Positions 55,954 to 63,517 of a stretch of DNA of 64,000 nucleotides are shown piece by piece. The position numbers and the translations under genes are program-made. The notes beneath the pieces were generated by a model. That model was not told the origin of the DNA and did not search any database. It saw only the letters and a list, made by a program, of their open reading frames with translations. Location: NCBI GenBank assembly GCA_963835555.1, contig CAWIGC010000043.1, positions 372,001-436,000 of the forward strand, given 5' to 3'. The first letter of the stretch is position 1, and each line of letters opens with the position of its first letter. This stretch comes from Sulfopaludibacter sp963835555. Lineage in GTDB: Bacteria > Acidobacteriota > Terriglobia > Bryobacterales > Bryobacteraceae.

Positions 55954-57141
55954 ATGGCAAAGGAAAAATTTGACCGCAGCAAGCCGCACGTCAATATCGG
56001 GACGATCGGACATATCGATCACGGCAAGACGACCCTGACGGCGGCCATCACGAAGGTGCTGGCCAAGCACAATCCGAAAGTGAAATTCCGGAGCTTCGAT
56101 TCGATCGATAACGCGCCGGAGGAAAAGGCCCGCGGCATCACCATCGCGGTGGCGCACGTGGAGTACGAAACCGCCAAGCGGCATTATGCCCACGTGGATT
56201 GCCCCGGCCACGCCGACTATATCAAGAACATGATCACCGGCGCGGCGCAGATGGATGGCGCCATCGTGGTGGTGGCGGCGACCGACGGCCCCATGCCGCA
56301 GACCCGCGAGCACATTCTGCTGGCGCGGCAGGTGGGCGTGCCATATATCGTCGTGGCCATGAACAAAGTGGACATGGTGGACGATCCGGAACTGCTGGAC
56401 CTGGTGGAACTGGAAGTTCGCGAGCTTTTGAAGAACTACCAGTTTCCGGGCGACGATCTGCCGGTGATTCGCGTGTCGGCGCTGGGTGCGCTGAATGGCG
56501 AGCCGCAGTGGGAAAAGACCATCGACGAACTGATGGAAGCGGTGGACAGCTACATTCCGATGCCGGAGCGCGTAACCGACAAGCCGTTCATCATGCCGAT
56601 CGAAGACATTTTCTCGATCCAGGGACGCGGCACGGTGGTGACCGGCAGGATCGAGCGCGGGATCTGCAAAGTCGGCGAGGAAATGGAAATCGTAGGTTTC
56701 CGGCCGACGCGCAAGACCGTCGTGACCGGCGTCGAAATGTTCAAGAAGTTGCTGGATCAGGGGATGGCCGGCGACAACGTAGGCTTGCTCTTGCGCGGCG
56801 TGGAAAAAGACGAAGTCGAGCGCGGGCAGGTGATTGCGAAGCCGGGAACCATTACGCCGCACACCAATTTCAAGGGCGAAGTCTACGTGTTGAGCAAGGA
56901 AGAAGGCGGGCGGCACACGCCGTTCTTCAAGGGATACCGGCCGCAGTTCTACTTCCGCACGACCGACGTGACGGGAGTGGCGCAATTGCCGGAGGGCACG
57001 GAAATGGTAATGCCCGGGGATAACGTGCAGTTGAATGTGGAACTGATCACGCCCGTGGCCATGGACAAAGGGTTGCGCTTCGCCATTCGCGAAGGCGGCC
57101 GCACGGTGGGCGCCGGTACGGTGTCCGAGATCATAAAGTAG
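55954..57141 (+). CDS. tuf: Elongation factor Tu
   Basis: A 395-residue GTPase with GHIDHGKTTL, RGITIAVAHVEYE, DCPGHADYIKNM and NKVDMVDD, followed by domains II and III (RGTVVTGRIERG, PEGTEMVMPGDNVQ). It delivers aminoacyl-tRNA to the ribosome. The ribosome binding site AAGGAG lies 11 bases upstream. It is located at the usual str operon position; only this copy is in the window. Confidence 0.98.
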   Translation: MAKEKFDRSKPHVNIGTIGHIDHGKTTLTAAITKVLAKHNPKVKFRSFDSIDNAPEEKARGITIAVAHVEYETAKRHYAHVDCPGHADYIKNMITGAAQMDGAIVVVAATDGPMPQTREHILLARQVGVPYIVVAMNKVDMVDDPELLDLVELEVRELLKNYQFPGDDLPVIRVSALGALNGEPQWEKTIDELMEAVDSYIPMPERVTDKPFIMPIEDIFSIQGRGTVVTGRIERGICKVGEEMEIVGFRPTRKTVVTGVEMFKKLLDQGMAGDNVGLLLRGVEKDEVERGQVIAKPGTITPHTNFKGEVYVLSKEEGGRHTPFFKGYRPQFYFRTTDVTGVAQLPEGTEMVMPGDNVQLNVELITPVAMDKGLRFAIREGGRTVGAGTVSEIIK

Positions 57142-57147
57142 ACAATT

Positions 57148-57468
57148 ATGGCTTTGAGAGAACGCATTCGCATCCGCTTGAAGGCGTACGATCACCGTGT
57201 GCTGGACCAATCCACCACGGAGATTGTCGATACCGCGAAAAGGACCGGCGCTACGGTGGCCGGTCCGATTCCACTGCCGACCAGCCGCAGTATCACCACG
57301 GTGTTGCGGTCGCCGCACGTGGACAAGAAGTCGCGCGAGCAGTTTGAAATCCGGACGCACAAGCGGCTGCTGGACATCCTGGAACCGACCCAGCAGACGG
57401 TCGATGCTTTAATGAAGCTCGACCTGCCGGCGGGTGTGGATGTGGAAATTAAAGCGTTTGGGAAGTAA
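57148..57468 (+). CDS. rpsJ: 30S ribosomal protein S10
   Basis: A 106-residue protein starting MALRERIRIRLKAYDHRVLD, with the conserved VAGPIPLPT loop that binds NusB/NusG and SREQFEIRTHKRLLDI. It is a subunit of the small ribosomal subunit head and an antitermination factor. The S10 block follows tuf directly here. The gap to rplC (116 bases) is occupied by a palindromic repeat. Confidence 0.97.
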   Translation: MALRERIRIRLKAYDHRVLDQSTTEIVDTAKRTGATVAGPIPLPTSRSITTVLRSPHVDKKSREQFEIRTHKRLLDILEPTQQTVDALMKLDLPAGVDVEIKAFGK

Positions 57469-57474
57469 ACAATC

Positions 57475-57567
57475 ACCGCGGAGACGCGGAGACGCAGAGG
57501 AAGTCGCGGAGGAGATCTTGAATCGGATTTCTCCGCGTTTTGCTCCGCGACTCTGCGCCTCCGCGGT
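57475..57567. repeat. MITE-like palindromic repeat between rpsJ and rplC
   Basis: A 93-base imperfect hairpin begins ACCGCGGAGACGC and ends with the complement GCGCCTCCGCGGT. Inner parts also pair (CGCAGAG with CTCTGCG; TCGCGGAG with CTCCGCGA). The composition (CCGCGGAGACGCGGAG units) is like interspersed hairpin repeats of many bacterial genomes. It fills nearly the whole gap inside an essential operon and must be transcribed through. Its origin as a transposon-derived miniature element is inferred. Confidence 0.75.
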
Positions 57568-57584
57568 AAAGAAGGATTTTTAAG

Positions 57585-58217
57585 ATGAGCCCAGGAATCC
57601 TTGGCAAAAAAATCGGAATGACGCAGATGTTCCGGCCGGATGGCCAGGCCGTGCCGGTCACGCTGTTAAAAGCGGGACCCTGCACGGTGGTGCAACGCAA
57701 GACGCCCAGCACCGACGGGTACGACGCGGTGCAGCTTGGCCTTTCGGAATTCGTCAAGCCGCAGCGCATCAATAAGCCCCTGACCGGCCACTTGAAGAAG
57801 GGAGGCGCGGAAGGCGCAAAATTCCTGCGCGAATTCCCGCTGGGCCCCGGCAACAGCGATCTCAAAGCCGGCGACAAGGTGCTGGTGGAAGAGTTTCAGC
57901 CGGGCGCCAAGGTGGATGTCATCGGCATCAGCAAGGGCAAAGGCTTCGCCGGTGTGGTGAAACGTCATCATTTCCGCGGCGGCGAAGGCTCGCACGGTTC
58001 CATGTTCCATCGCGCTCCCGGTTCGATTGGAGCGTCCAGCTTCCCCTCGCGCGTCGTTCCCGGCATGCGCATGGGCGGCCACATGGGCAACGCCCGTGTG
58101 ACGGTGCGCAACCTGGAAGTGATCGAGGTGGACACCGAGGATAACGTGCTGGTGGTAAAGGGCGCGGTTCCCGGTCCCAACGGCGGCTACGTGCTGGTGC
58201 GGAGGTCGAAGAGGTAA
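57585..58217 (+). CDS. rplC: 50S ribosomal protein L3
   Basis: A 210-residue protein with the L3 signature (VDVIGISKGKGFAGVVKRH) and the loop GSMFHRAPGSIGASSFPSR. The position that is methylated Gln in E. coli is Ala here (PGSIGA), as in several other phyla. L3 is an early assembly protein near the peptidyl transferase centre. It starts 18 bases after the palindromic repeat. Confidence 0.97.
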   Translation: MSPGILGKKIGMTQMFRPDGQAVPVTLLKAGPCTVVQRKTPSTDGYDAVQLGLSEFVKPQRINKPLTGHLKKGGAEGAKFLREFPLGPGNSDLKAGDKVLVEEFQPGAKVDVIGISKGKGFAGVVKRHHFRGGEGSHGSMFHRAPGSIGASSFPSRVVPGMRMGGHMGNARVTVRNLEVIEVDTEDNVLVVKGAVPGPNGGYVLVRRSKR

Positions 58218-58222
58218 CGGAC

Positions 58223-58849
58223 ATGCCGACACTTGATGTAGTGGATTTGAATAATGCGAAGGTTGGCTCGGTAGAACTGGCCGACGAAGTCTTCGGCGCC
58301 GAGGTCAATAACGATCTCCTGTACGAAGCGGTCCGCCAGTTCCAGGCGGGCAAGCATGCCGGCACGCACAAGACCAAGACGCGCCGCGAAGTGGCCGGAT
58401 CCGGCAAGAAGCTCTGGAAGCAGAAGGGCACCGGGCGGGCGCGCGTGGGTTCGGTTCGTTCGCCGATCTGGCGGCATGGCGGCACCATTCACGGGCCGGT
58501 GACGCGGGATTACAGCTACAAACTGCCGCGCAAGATGCTGCTGGGCGCGCTGCGCTCGGCGCTTTCCGCCAAGGTCCGCGATGGCGAGTTGAAAGTAGTG
58601 CAGGCGTTCAATCTCTCCGACCACAAGACCAAGAACGCCATGGGTGCGCTGGCCCGGTTGGAGGGCGGCCGCACGGTTCTGGTGGTGGATAACGGCGAGA
58701 ATCGCAACCTGGAACTGGGCTTGCGCAACTTGAAGGGCGTGACTCTGCTGGCCACCCGGGAAGTCAATCCTTATCATCTTCTGGGGCACCAGAGCGTATT
58801 GCTGAGCGAAGCCGCCGCGCGCAAGTTCTCGGAGGCACTGGCGAAATGA
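58223..58849 (+). CDS. rplD: 50S ribosomal protein L4
   Basis: A 208-residue protein with AGTHKTKTRREVAGSGKKLW and KQKGTGRARVGSVRSPIW, the family signature for the extended loop in the exit tunnel. In some bacteria L4 controls its own operon. The stop overlaps the rplW start (ATGA). Confidence 0.97.
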   Translation: MPTLDVVDLNNAKVGSVELADEVFGAEVNNDLLYEAVRQFQAGKHAGTHKTKTRREVAGSGKKLWKQKGTGRARVGSVRSPIWRHGGTIHGPVTRDYSYKLPRKMLLGALRSALSAKVRDGELKVVQAFNLSDHKTKNAMGALARLEGGRTVLVVDNGENRNLELGLRNLKGVTLLATREVNPYHLLGHQSVLLSEAAARKFSEALAK

Positions 58850-59133
58850 TTATCCAAAAAGTACTCGTCCGCCCGATCATTACCGAGAAGGGCGTCAGCA
58901 AGAAAGACGATGAGCGCACCCTGTGTTTTGAGGTGGCTCCGCAAGCGACCAAGACGGAAGTGAAGACCGCGGTCGAGAAGCTGTTCAAGGTAAAGGTCTC
59001 CGAGGTCCGCACTGCCACGTTCGACGGCAAGCTGCGGCGTCGCGGTCGCTTCTCGGGATATCGCTCGGATTGGAAGAAGGCTTACGTGAAGCTGAAGGCG
59101 GGCGAGAAAGTGCCTGACTTCGCGGAGATTTAG
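58846..59133 (+). CDS. rplW: 50S ribosomal protein L23
   Basis: A 95-residue protein with VLVRPIITEKG near the start and VEKLFKVKVSEVRTATF. L23 sits at the exit tunnel mouth and docks trigger factor and SRP. Its start overlaps rplD by four bases and the next gene follows by one base. Confidence 0.96.
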   Translation: MIIQKVLVRPIITEKGVSKKDDERTLCFEVAPQATKTEVKTAVEKLFKVKVSEVRTATFDGKLRRRGRFSGYRSDWKKAYVKLKAGEKVPDFAEI

Positions 59134-59134
59134 A

Positions 59135-59965
59135 ATGCCCATCAAGAAATACAGACCCGTAACGCCCACGCGCCGCTTCACGACGATCGTATCGCGCGAG
59201 GACATCACCAAACAGACCCCGGAAAAGTCGCTGGTCCGGCCGAAGCAACGCACCGGCGGGCGCAACAGCACCGGCCGGGTGACGTCCCGGTTCATCGGCG
59301 GTGGACATAAGCAGGCGTATCGCGTGATCGATTTCAAGCGCGACAAGCATGGAATTCCGGCGGTGGTGGCTTCCATCGAATATGACCCCAACCGCTCGGC
59401 GCGCATTGCGCTGCTGCATTACGCCGATGGCGAGAAGCGCTACATTCTGCAGCCGGACGGCCTGAAGGTGGGGCAGAAAGTGATGTCCGGTCCGGAAGCC
59501 GATATCCTGCTGGGCAATTCGCTGCCGATGAAGAACATGCCCACCGGCACGATCGTCCACAATATCGAACTGAAGCCGGGTAAGGGCGCGCAGATGGCTC
59601 GTTCGGCCGGCACGCAGGCGCAGTTGGTTTCCAAGGAAGGCGGCACGGCGCTGCTCAAGCTGCCCTCCGGCGAAGTCCGCCGGGTGCCTCTGGACTGCGC
59701 GGCCACGGTCGGGCAGGTTGGCAACGTGGATCACGAAAACGTTTCCCACGGCAAGGCGGGACGCACCCGCTGGATGGGAAAGACTCCGCACAACCGCGGC
59801 GTCACGATGAATCCGGTCGATCACCCGCACGGCGGCGGCGAGGGCAAAACCAGCGGCGGCCGTCATCCGGTGACGCCGTGGGGTCAGCCCACACGCGGCT
59901 TTAAAACGCGCAACAACAAGCGCACCGATAAGTGGATCGTCACGCACAAGAGTAAGAAGAGGTAA
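59135..59965 (+). CDS. rplB: 50S ribosomal protein L2
   Basis: A 276-residue protein with the normal L2 start (MPIKKYRPVTPTRR), RNSTGRVTSRFIGGGHKQ, and the C-terminal conserved MNPVDHPHGGGEGKT, containing the His near the peptidyl transferase centre. Length is normal. It contacts 23S rRNA domain IV and supports subunit association. Confidence 0.98.
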   Translation: MPIKKYRPVTPTRRFTTIVSREDITKQTPEKSLVRPKQRTGGRNSTGRVTSRFIGGGHKQAYRVIDFKRDKHGIPAVVASIEYDPNRSARIALLHYADGEKRYILQPDGLKVGQKVMSGPEADILLGNSLPMKNMPTGTIVHNIELKPGKGAQMARSAGTQAQLVSKEGGTALLKLPSGEVRRVPLDCAATVGQVGNVDHENVSHGKAGRTRWMGKTPHNRGVTMNPVDHPHGGGEGKTSGGRHPVTPWGQPTRGFKTRNNKRTDKWIVTHKSKKR

Positions 59966-59971
59966 GCGAAC

Positions 59972-60262
59972 ATGGGTCGATCAGTCAAAAAAGGGCCGTT
60001 TACCGATACGCACCTGGAAGCCAAGCTGGCCGTGCTGGTGGCCACCAATGAGAAGAAGGTGGTCCGCACCTGGTCCCGGCGCTCCACGATTCTGCCGGAG
60101 TTCGTCGGCCAGACGGTGGCGGTGCACAACGGCAAGAAATTCATTCCGGTGTACGTTACCGAGAATATGGTAGGCCACAAGCTGGGTGAGTTTTCACCCA
60201 CCCGGACGTTCAAGGGCCACTCGGTGAAGGCGGCGACGGAGAAAACGGCGAAGCCCTCATAA
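59972..60262 (+). CDS. rpsS: 30S ribosomal protein S19
   Basis: A 96-residue protein (MGRSVKKGPFTDTHLEAKL) with the conserved TWSRRSTILPEFVG and VGHKLGEFSPTRTFKGH. S19 forms a complex with S13 in the head of the small subunit. Separated from rplB by six bases. Confidence 0.97.
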   Translation: MGRSVKKGPFTDTHLEAKLAVLVATNEKKVVRTWSRRSTILPEFVGQTVAVHNGKKFIPVYVTENMVGHKLGEFSPTRTFKGHSVKAATEKTAKPS

Positions 60263-60281
60263 GCCGCCAAGAGGAACTGCG

Positions 60282-60623
60282 ATGGAAGCCAAAGCGGAAG
60301 CAAGATACATTCGAATCTCGCCGCAGAAAGCGCGGCTGGTTGTGGACCTGATCCGAGGCCTGCAGGCGGGAAAAGCGCTGAACACTCTGCGCGCCACCAA
60401 CAAACGCATTGCGCCGGCGGTGGAAAAGGTGTTGCAGTCGGCCATTGCCAACGCGGTCAACCGCAATGAAGACGTGGATGTGGACCGCCTGTACGTCTCC
60501 AGCGCCCTGGTCAACGAAGGGCCGCGGATGAAGCGCGTGCGCCCGGCGCCGATGGGCCGCGCCTACCGGTACCAGCGCCGTTCGGCACATATCGTCATCA
60601 AGGTGGCGGAGAAGGAAGCATAG
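60282..60623 (+). CDS. rplV: 50S ribosomal protein L22
   Basis: A 113-residue protein with RISPQKARLVVDLIRG at the start and PRMKRVRPAPMGRAYRY, the beta-hairpin that lines the exit tunnel. It is normal in length. The next gene starts immediately at 60624. Confidence 0.97.
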   Translation: MEAKAEARYIRISPQKARLVVDLIRGLQAGKALNTLRATNKRIAPAVEKVLQSAIANAVNRNEDVDVDRLYVSSALVNEGPRMKRVRPAPMGRAYRYQRRSAHIVIKVAEKEA

Positions 60624-61622
60624 ATGGGACAGAAAGTTCACCCGTACGGTTTTCGGCTGGGATTCAACAAGCCGTGGCGGTCCCGCTGGTTTGCGAACCA
60701 TGGCTACGCCAAGCTGCTTCAGGAAGATCTGGAACTCAAAGAAGGCCTGCGCGACCGTCTGAAGAGTGCCGGCGTCAGCTCGATTGAAGTGGACCGGCCC
60801 GGCAACAAGCTGCGGGTCACCATTCGCACCTCGCGTCCCGGCATCATCATCGGACGCAAGGGCGCGGAGATCGAAAAGCTGAAGCAGGACATGGCCAAGC
60901 GGACCAAGCGCGAGGTCTTCATCGACATCCAGGAAGTGCACAAGCCGGAATTGGACGCGCAACTGGTTTGCGAATCCATCGGGCTGCAACTGGAGAAGCG
61001 CGTGGCGTTTCGCCGCGCCATGCGGAAGGCCGTGGATTCGGCGTTGCGCTTCGGCTGCAAGGGCATTAAGGTGCGGGTATCGGGCCGTTTGAACGGTGCG
61101 GAAATCGCCCGCAGCGAGTGGTATTTGCAGGGCCAGCTTCCGCTGCACACCTTGCGCGCGGATATCGACTACGGGTTTGCGGAAGCCCACACCACGTACG
61201 GCGTGATCGGGATCAAGACCTGGATTTACAAGGGCGAGATTCTGGATCTGACCAAGCGGCGCGGCGGCCTGCTGCCCGAGCCCGAACCGCGGCGCGACCG
61301 CGGGGAACGGCGCGACCGTGGAGATCGCGGCGACCGTGGAGGCCGCGGTCGGGATCGCGGCGACCGTCCGTTTACGCCGCCCAGCAGCCAGGCTCCGGTG
61401 AGCGCGGCCCCGGTGGAGACCGGGCCGGCCACGCAGACTCCGCCCAGCGATCTGCCGCGTCCGGCAGCGCGCCCGGCTGCGCCGATTCTACCGCCGATGA
61501 TGTCGCCGCAGGCGCCGTCATGGAAGCAGGAAGTGCGGCAGGACGCACATCCGGCTCCCGAGACCGAGACCGAGACCAAACCGGCCACCGATAAGCCGGA
61601 AGGTTCGGGCGAGAACCAATAA
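60624..61622 (+). CDS. rpsC: 30S ribosomal protein S3 with long C-terminal extension
   Basis: The first about 215 residues are a normal S3 (MGQKVHPYGFRLGFNKPW, KH domain with GIIIGRKGAEIEKL, and C-terminal RADIDYGFAEAHTTYGVIG). About 115 further residues follow, rich in Arg, Asp and Gly (RRDRGERRDRGDRGDRGGRG) and then Pro, Ala and Thr. S3 usually has about 210-240 residues. The extension is probably disordered and could bind RNA. S3 is part of the mRNA entry channel. Confidence 0.97.
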   Translation: MGQKVHPYGFRLGFNKPWRSRWFANHGYAKLLQEDLELKEGLRDRLKSAGVSSIEVDRPGNKLRVTIRTSRPGIIIGRKGAEIEKLKQDMAKRTKREVFIDIQEVHKPELDAQLVCESIGLQLEKRVAFRRAMRKAVDSALRFGCKGIKVRVSGRLNGAEIARSEWYLQGQLPLHTLRADIDYGFAEAHTTYGVIGIKTWIYKGEILDLTKRRGGLLPEPEPRRDRGERRDRGDRGDRGGRGRDRGDRPFTPPSSQAPVSAAPVETGPATQTPPSDLPRPAARPAAPILPPMMSPQAPSWKQEVRQDAHPAPETETETKPATDKPEGSGENQ

Positions 61623-61642
61623 AGGATTGAGGGCAAACCGCC

Positions 61643-62059
<417 letters not shown>

Positions 62060-62065
62060 GGCTTT

Positions 62066-62269
62066 ATGAAATCTCAGAAAGTTCGCGATCTCGACACCGA
62101 TGAGTTGAATCGCCAGTTGTCTGAAATGGACGAGCAGATGTTTCGTCTTAAATTTCAGATGTCCATGGGGCAGATGGATGGGCTCAAGAAAGCGCGCTTG
62201 ATGAAAAAGACGCGAGCCCGGATCTTGACCGTACTGCGCGAAAGAGAAATCGCGGGAGCGAAGAAATAA
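62066..62269 (+). CDS. rpmC: 50S ribosomal protein L29
   Basis: A 67-residue helical protein with the L29 pattern (MKSQKVRDLDTDELNRQL, MDEQMFRLKFQMSMGQMDG). It lies at the exit tunnel next to L23. Spacing to neighbours is six bases and one base. Confidence 0.96.
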   Translation: MKSQKVRDLDTDELNRQLSEMDEQMFRLKFQMSMGQMDGLKKARLMKKTRARILTVLREREIAGAKK

Positions 62270-62270
62270 G

Positions 62271-62579
62271 ATGGCCGAACAAGAAGCCAGCCAGGGTCAC
62301 AAGAACGAAAAAGTGGGCTCCGTAGTTTCCACCAAGATGCAGAAGACTATCGTGGTGGAAGTGAGCCGCCGGGTGCCGCATCCGCTGTACAAGCGCATCA
62401 TCGGCAAGCGCAAGAAGTTTTATGCCCACGATGAGGAAGGCACGGCCAAGCCGGGCGACGTGGTGCGTATCGTAGAATGCCGGCCGCTCAGCAAGTTGAA
62501 GCGCTGGCGCCTGGTGGAAGTGGTTCGCCGTGCGGCCCAGGTAGGCGCGCAGCCGTCGGTTTTGGATGTGAAGGTTTAA
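62271..62579 (+). CDS. rpsQ: 30S ribosomal protein S17
   Basis: A 102-residue OB-fold protein with GSVVSTKMQKTIVVEVSR and HDEEGTAKPGDVVRIVECRPLS. The first about twelve residues (MAEQEASQGHKN) are a small extension. It binds 16S rRNA in the body of the subunit. A 91-base repeat-bearing gap follows before rplN. Confidence 0.96.
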   Translation: MAEQEASQGHKNEKVGSVVSTKMQKTIVVEVSRRVPHPLYKRIIGKRKKFYAHDEEGTAKPGDVVRIVECRPLSKLKRWRLVEVVRRAAQVGAQPSVLDVKV

Positions 62580-62670
62580 GTACAGGGCCCAGGGGTTGTG
62601 GGCCGGTGGCCAGGGTGAATAATCCCCGGCCCCTGGCCCCCGGATCCCGGCTCCAGGAGCGAAGCGACTT
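62580..62670 (+). repeat. Palindromic GC-rich repeat carrying the rplN ribosome binding site
   Basis: A GC-rich palindromic stretch (for example GGGCCGGTGGCCAGGG opposite CCCCGGCCCCTGGCC) fills the gap. It ends with CCAGGAGCGAAGCGAC (62653-62668), whose AGGAG serves as Shine-Dalgarno site for rplN at 62671. The same 16 bases occur before rplE. Other spacers in the operon are shorter than 30 bases. It looks like a repeated mobile hairpin. Confidence 0.65.
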
Positions 62671-63039
62671 ATGATTGGAATGCGTACAATTCTCGAGGTG
62701 GCCGATAACTCCGGCGCGCGCAGGCTGAGTTGCATCCTGCCGCGCGGTGGCGACCTCGGCCTGCGCGCCGGCCTGGGTGACGTGGTCACGGCCGCCGTGA
62801 AAGAGGCCGCTCCCGATTCGGCAATTAAAAAAGGGAAAGTGGTGCGCTGCGTGATTGTCCGCATGCGCAAGGAGACCCGGCGCAAGGACGGTACGTATAT
62901 CCGTTTCGATTCCAACGCCGCGGTACTGATCAATGATGTGGGCGAGCCGGTGGGTACCCGTGTTTTCGGTCCCGTGGCGCGCGAGCTGCGCGACAAGAAA
63001 TTCATGAAAATCGTGTCGCTGGCTCCCGAGGTAATCTGA
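62671..63039 (+). CDS. rplN: 50S ribosomal protein L14
   Basis: A 122-residue protein with MRTILEVADNSGARRLSCI and the signature ending in RKDGTYIRFDSNAAVLIND and GTRVFGPVARELR. L14 lies at the subunit interface. Its start follows a repeat whose end acts as ribosome binding site. Its stop overlaps the rplX start (TGATG). Confidence 0.97.
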   Translation: MIGMRTILEVADNSGARRLSCILPRGGDLGLRAGLGDVVTAAVKEAAPDSAIKKGKVVRCVIVRMRKETRRKDGTYIRFDSNAAVLINDVGEPVGTRVFGPVARELRDKKFMKIVSLAPEVI

Positions 63040-63410
63040 TGGGAATCGCAAAGAAGAAGCCGGTCCCGCCGGCGCGGATAGAGATCAAGAAGGAAGACAC
63101 CGTCAAGGTGATCAGCGGCCGGGATTCGGGCAAGACCGGGCGCGTTCTACGCGTGGATCGCGCCACCGGAAAACTGCTGGTGGAACACGTGATGATGATC
63201 AAGCGTCACACCCGGCCTAACCCGCAGAAACAGATCAAGGGCGGCATTGCGGAACGTGAGAGTCCGATTCCGGTATCCAACGTTCTGATCGTGTGCCCCG
63301 GCTGCAATAAGGCGGTGCGCATCGCGCATCACGTGGATGTGGTTGCCGGCGGAAAGAGCCGCCGCACCCGGGTTTGCCGCAAATGCGGGCAGACGCTGGA
63401 CAGGAAGTAA
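63039..63410 (+). CDS. rplX: 50S ribosomal protein L24 with extra zinc-like C-terminus
   Basis: A 123-residue protein. The KOW motif region VKVISGRDSGKTGRVLRVD and EHVMMIKRHTRPNPQ are typical L24. The tail has CPGCNKAVRIAH and CRKCGQTLDRK, two CxxC pairs which form a zinc ribbon in many bacterial L24 proteins. It initiates large-subunit assembly. Confidence 0.96.
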   Translation: MGIAKKKPVPPARIEIKKEDTVKVISGRDSGKTGRVLRVDRATGKLLVEHVMMIKRHTRPNPQKQIKGGIAERESPIPVSNVLIVCPGCNKAVRIAHHVDVVAGGKSRRTRVCRKCGQTLDRK

Positions 63411-63517
63411 AGGAATGAGGGTCGGGATCCAGGAGTCGGGGACCAGGGTGAGGACGCGCTCTGCGCGGTTTTCCCGGCCCCTGGTCTCCGGCCCCTGGCC
63501 CCAGGAGCGAAGCGACA
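63411..63517 (+). repeat. Second copy of the palindromic repeat, before rplE
   Basis: The gap has the arms GGGGACCAGGGTGA and CCCGGCCCCTGGTCTCC, with an inner GCGCTCTGCGCGG hairpin region, and ends with CCAGGAGCGAAGCGAC (63501-63516), identical to the string before rplN. AGGAG is 10 bases before the rplE ATG. It resembles the 62580 copy but is not identical, so the two are diverged members of a repeat family. Confidence 0.65.

Noticed and set aside
54513..55994. Long antisense frames opposite fusA and tuf
   Set aside because: They are His/Arg/Leu-rich shadows of highly conserved genes with strong codon bias and show no family motif.
57985..58080. Loss of the methylated Gln in ribosomal protein L3 as a novel feature
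   Set aside because: Ala at this position (PGSIGA) is common in other bacterial phyla, so it is ordinary variation.
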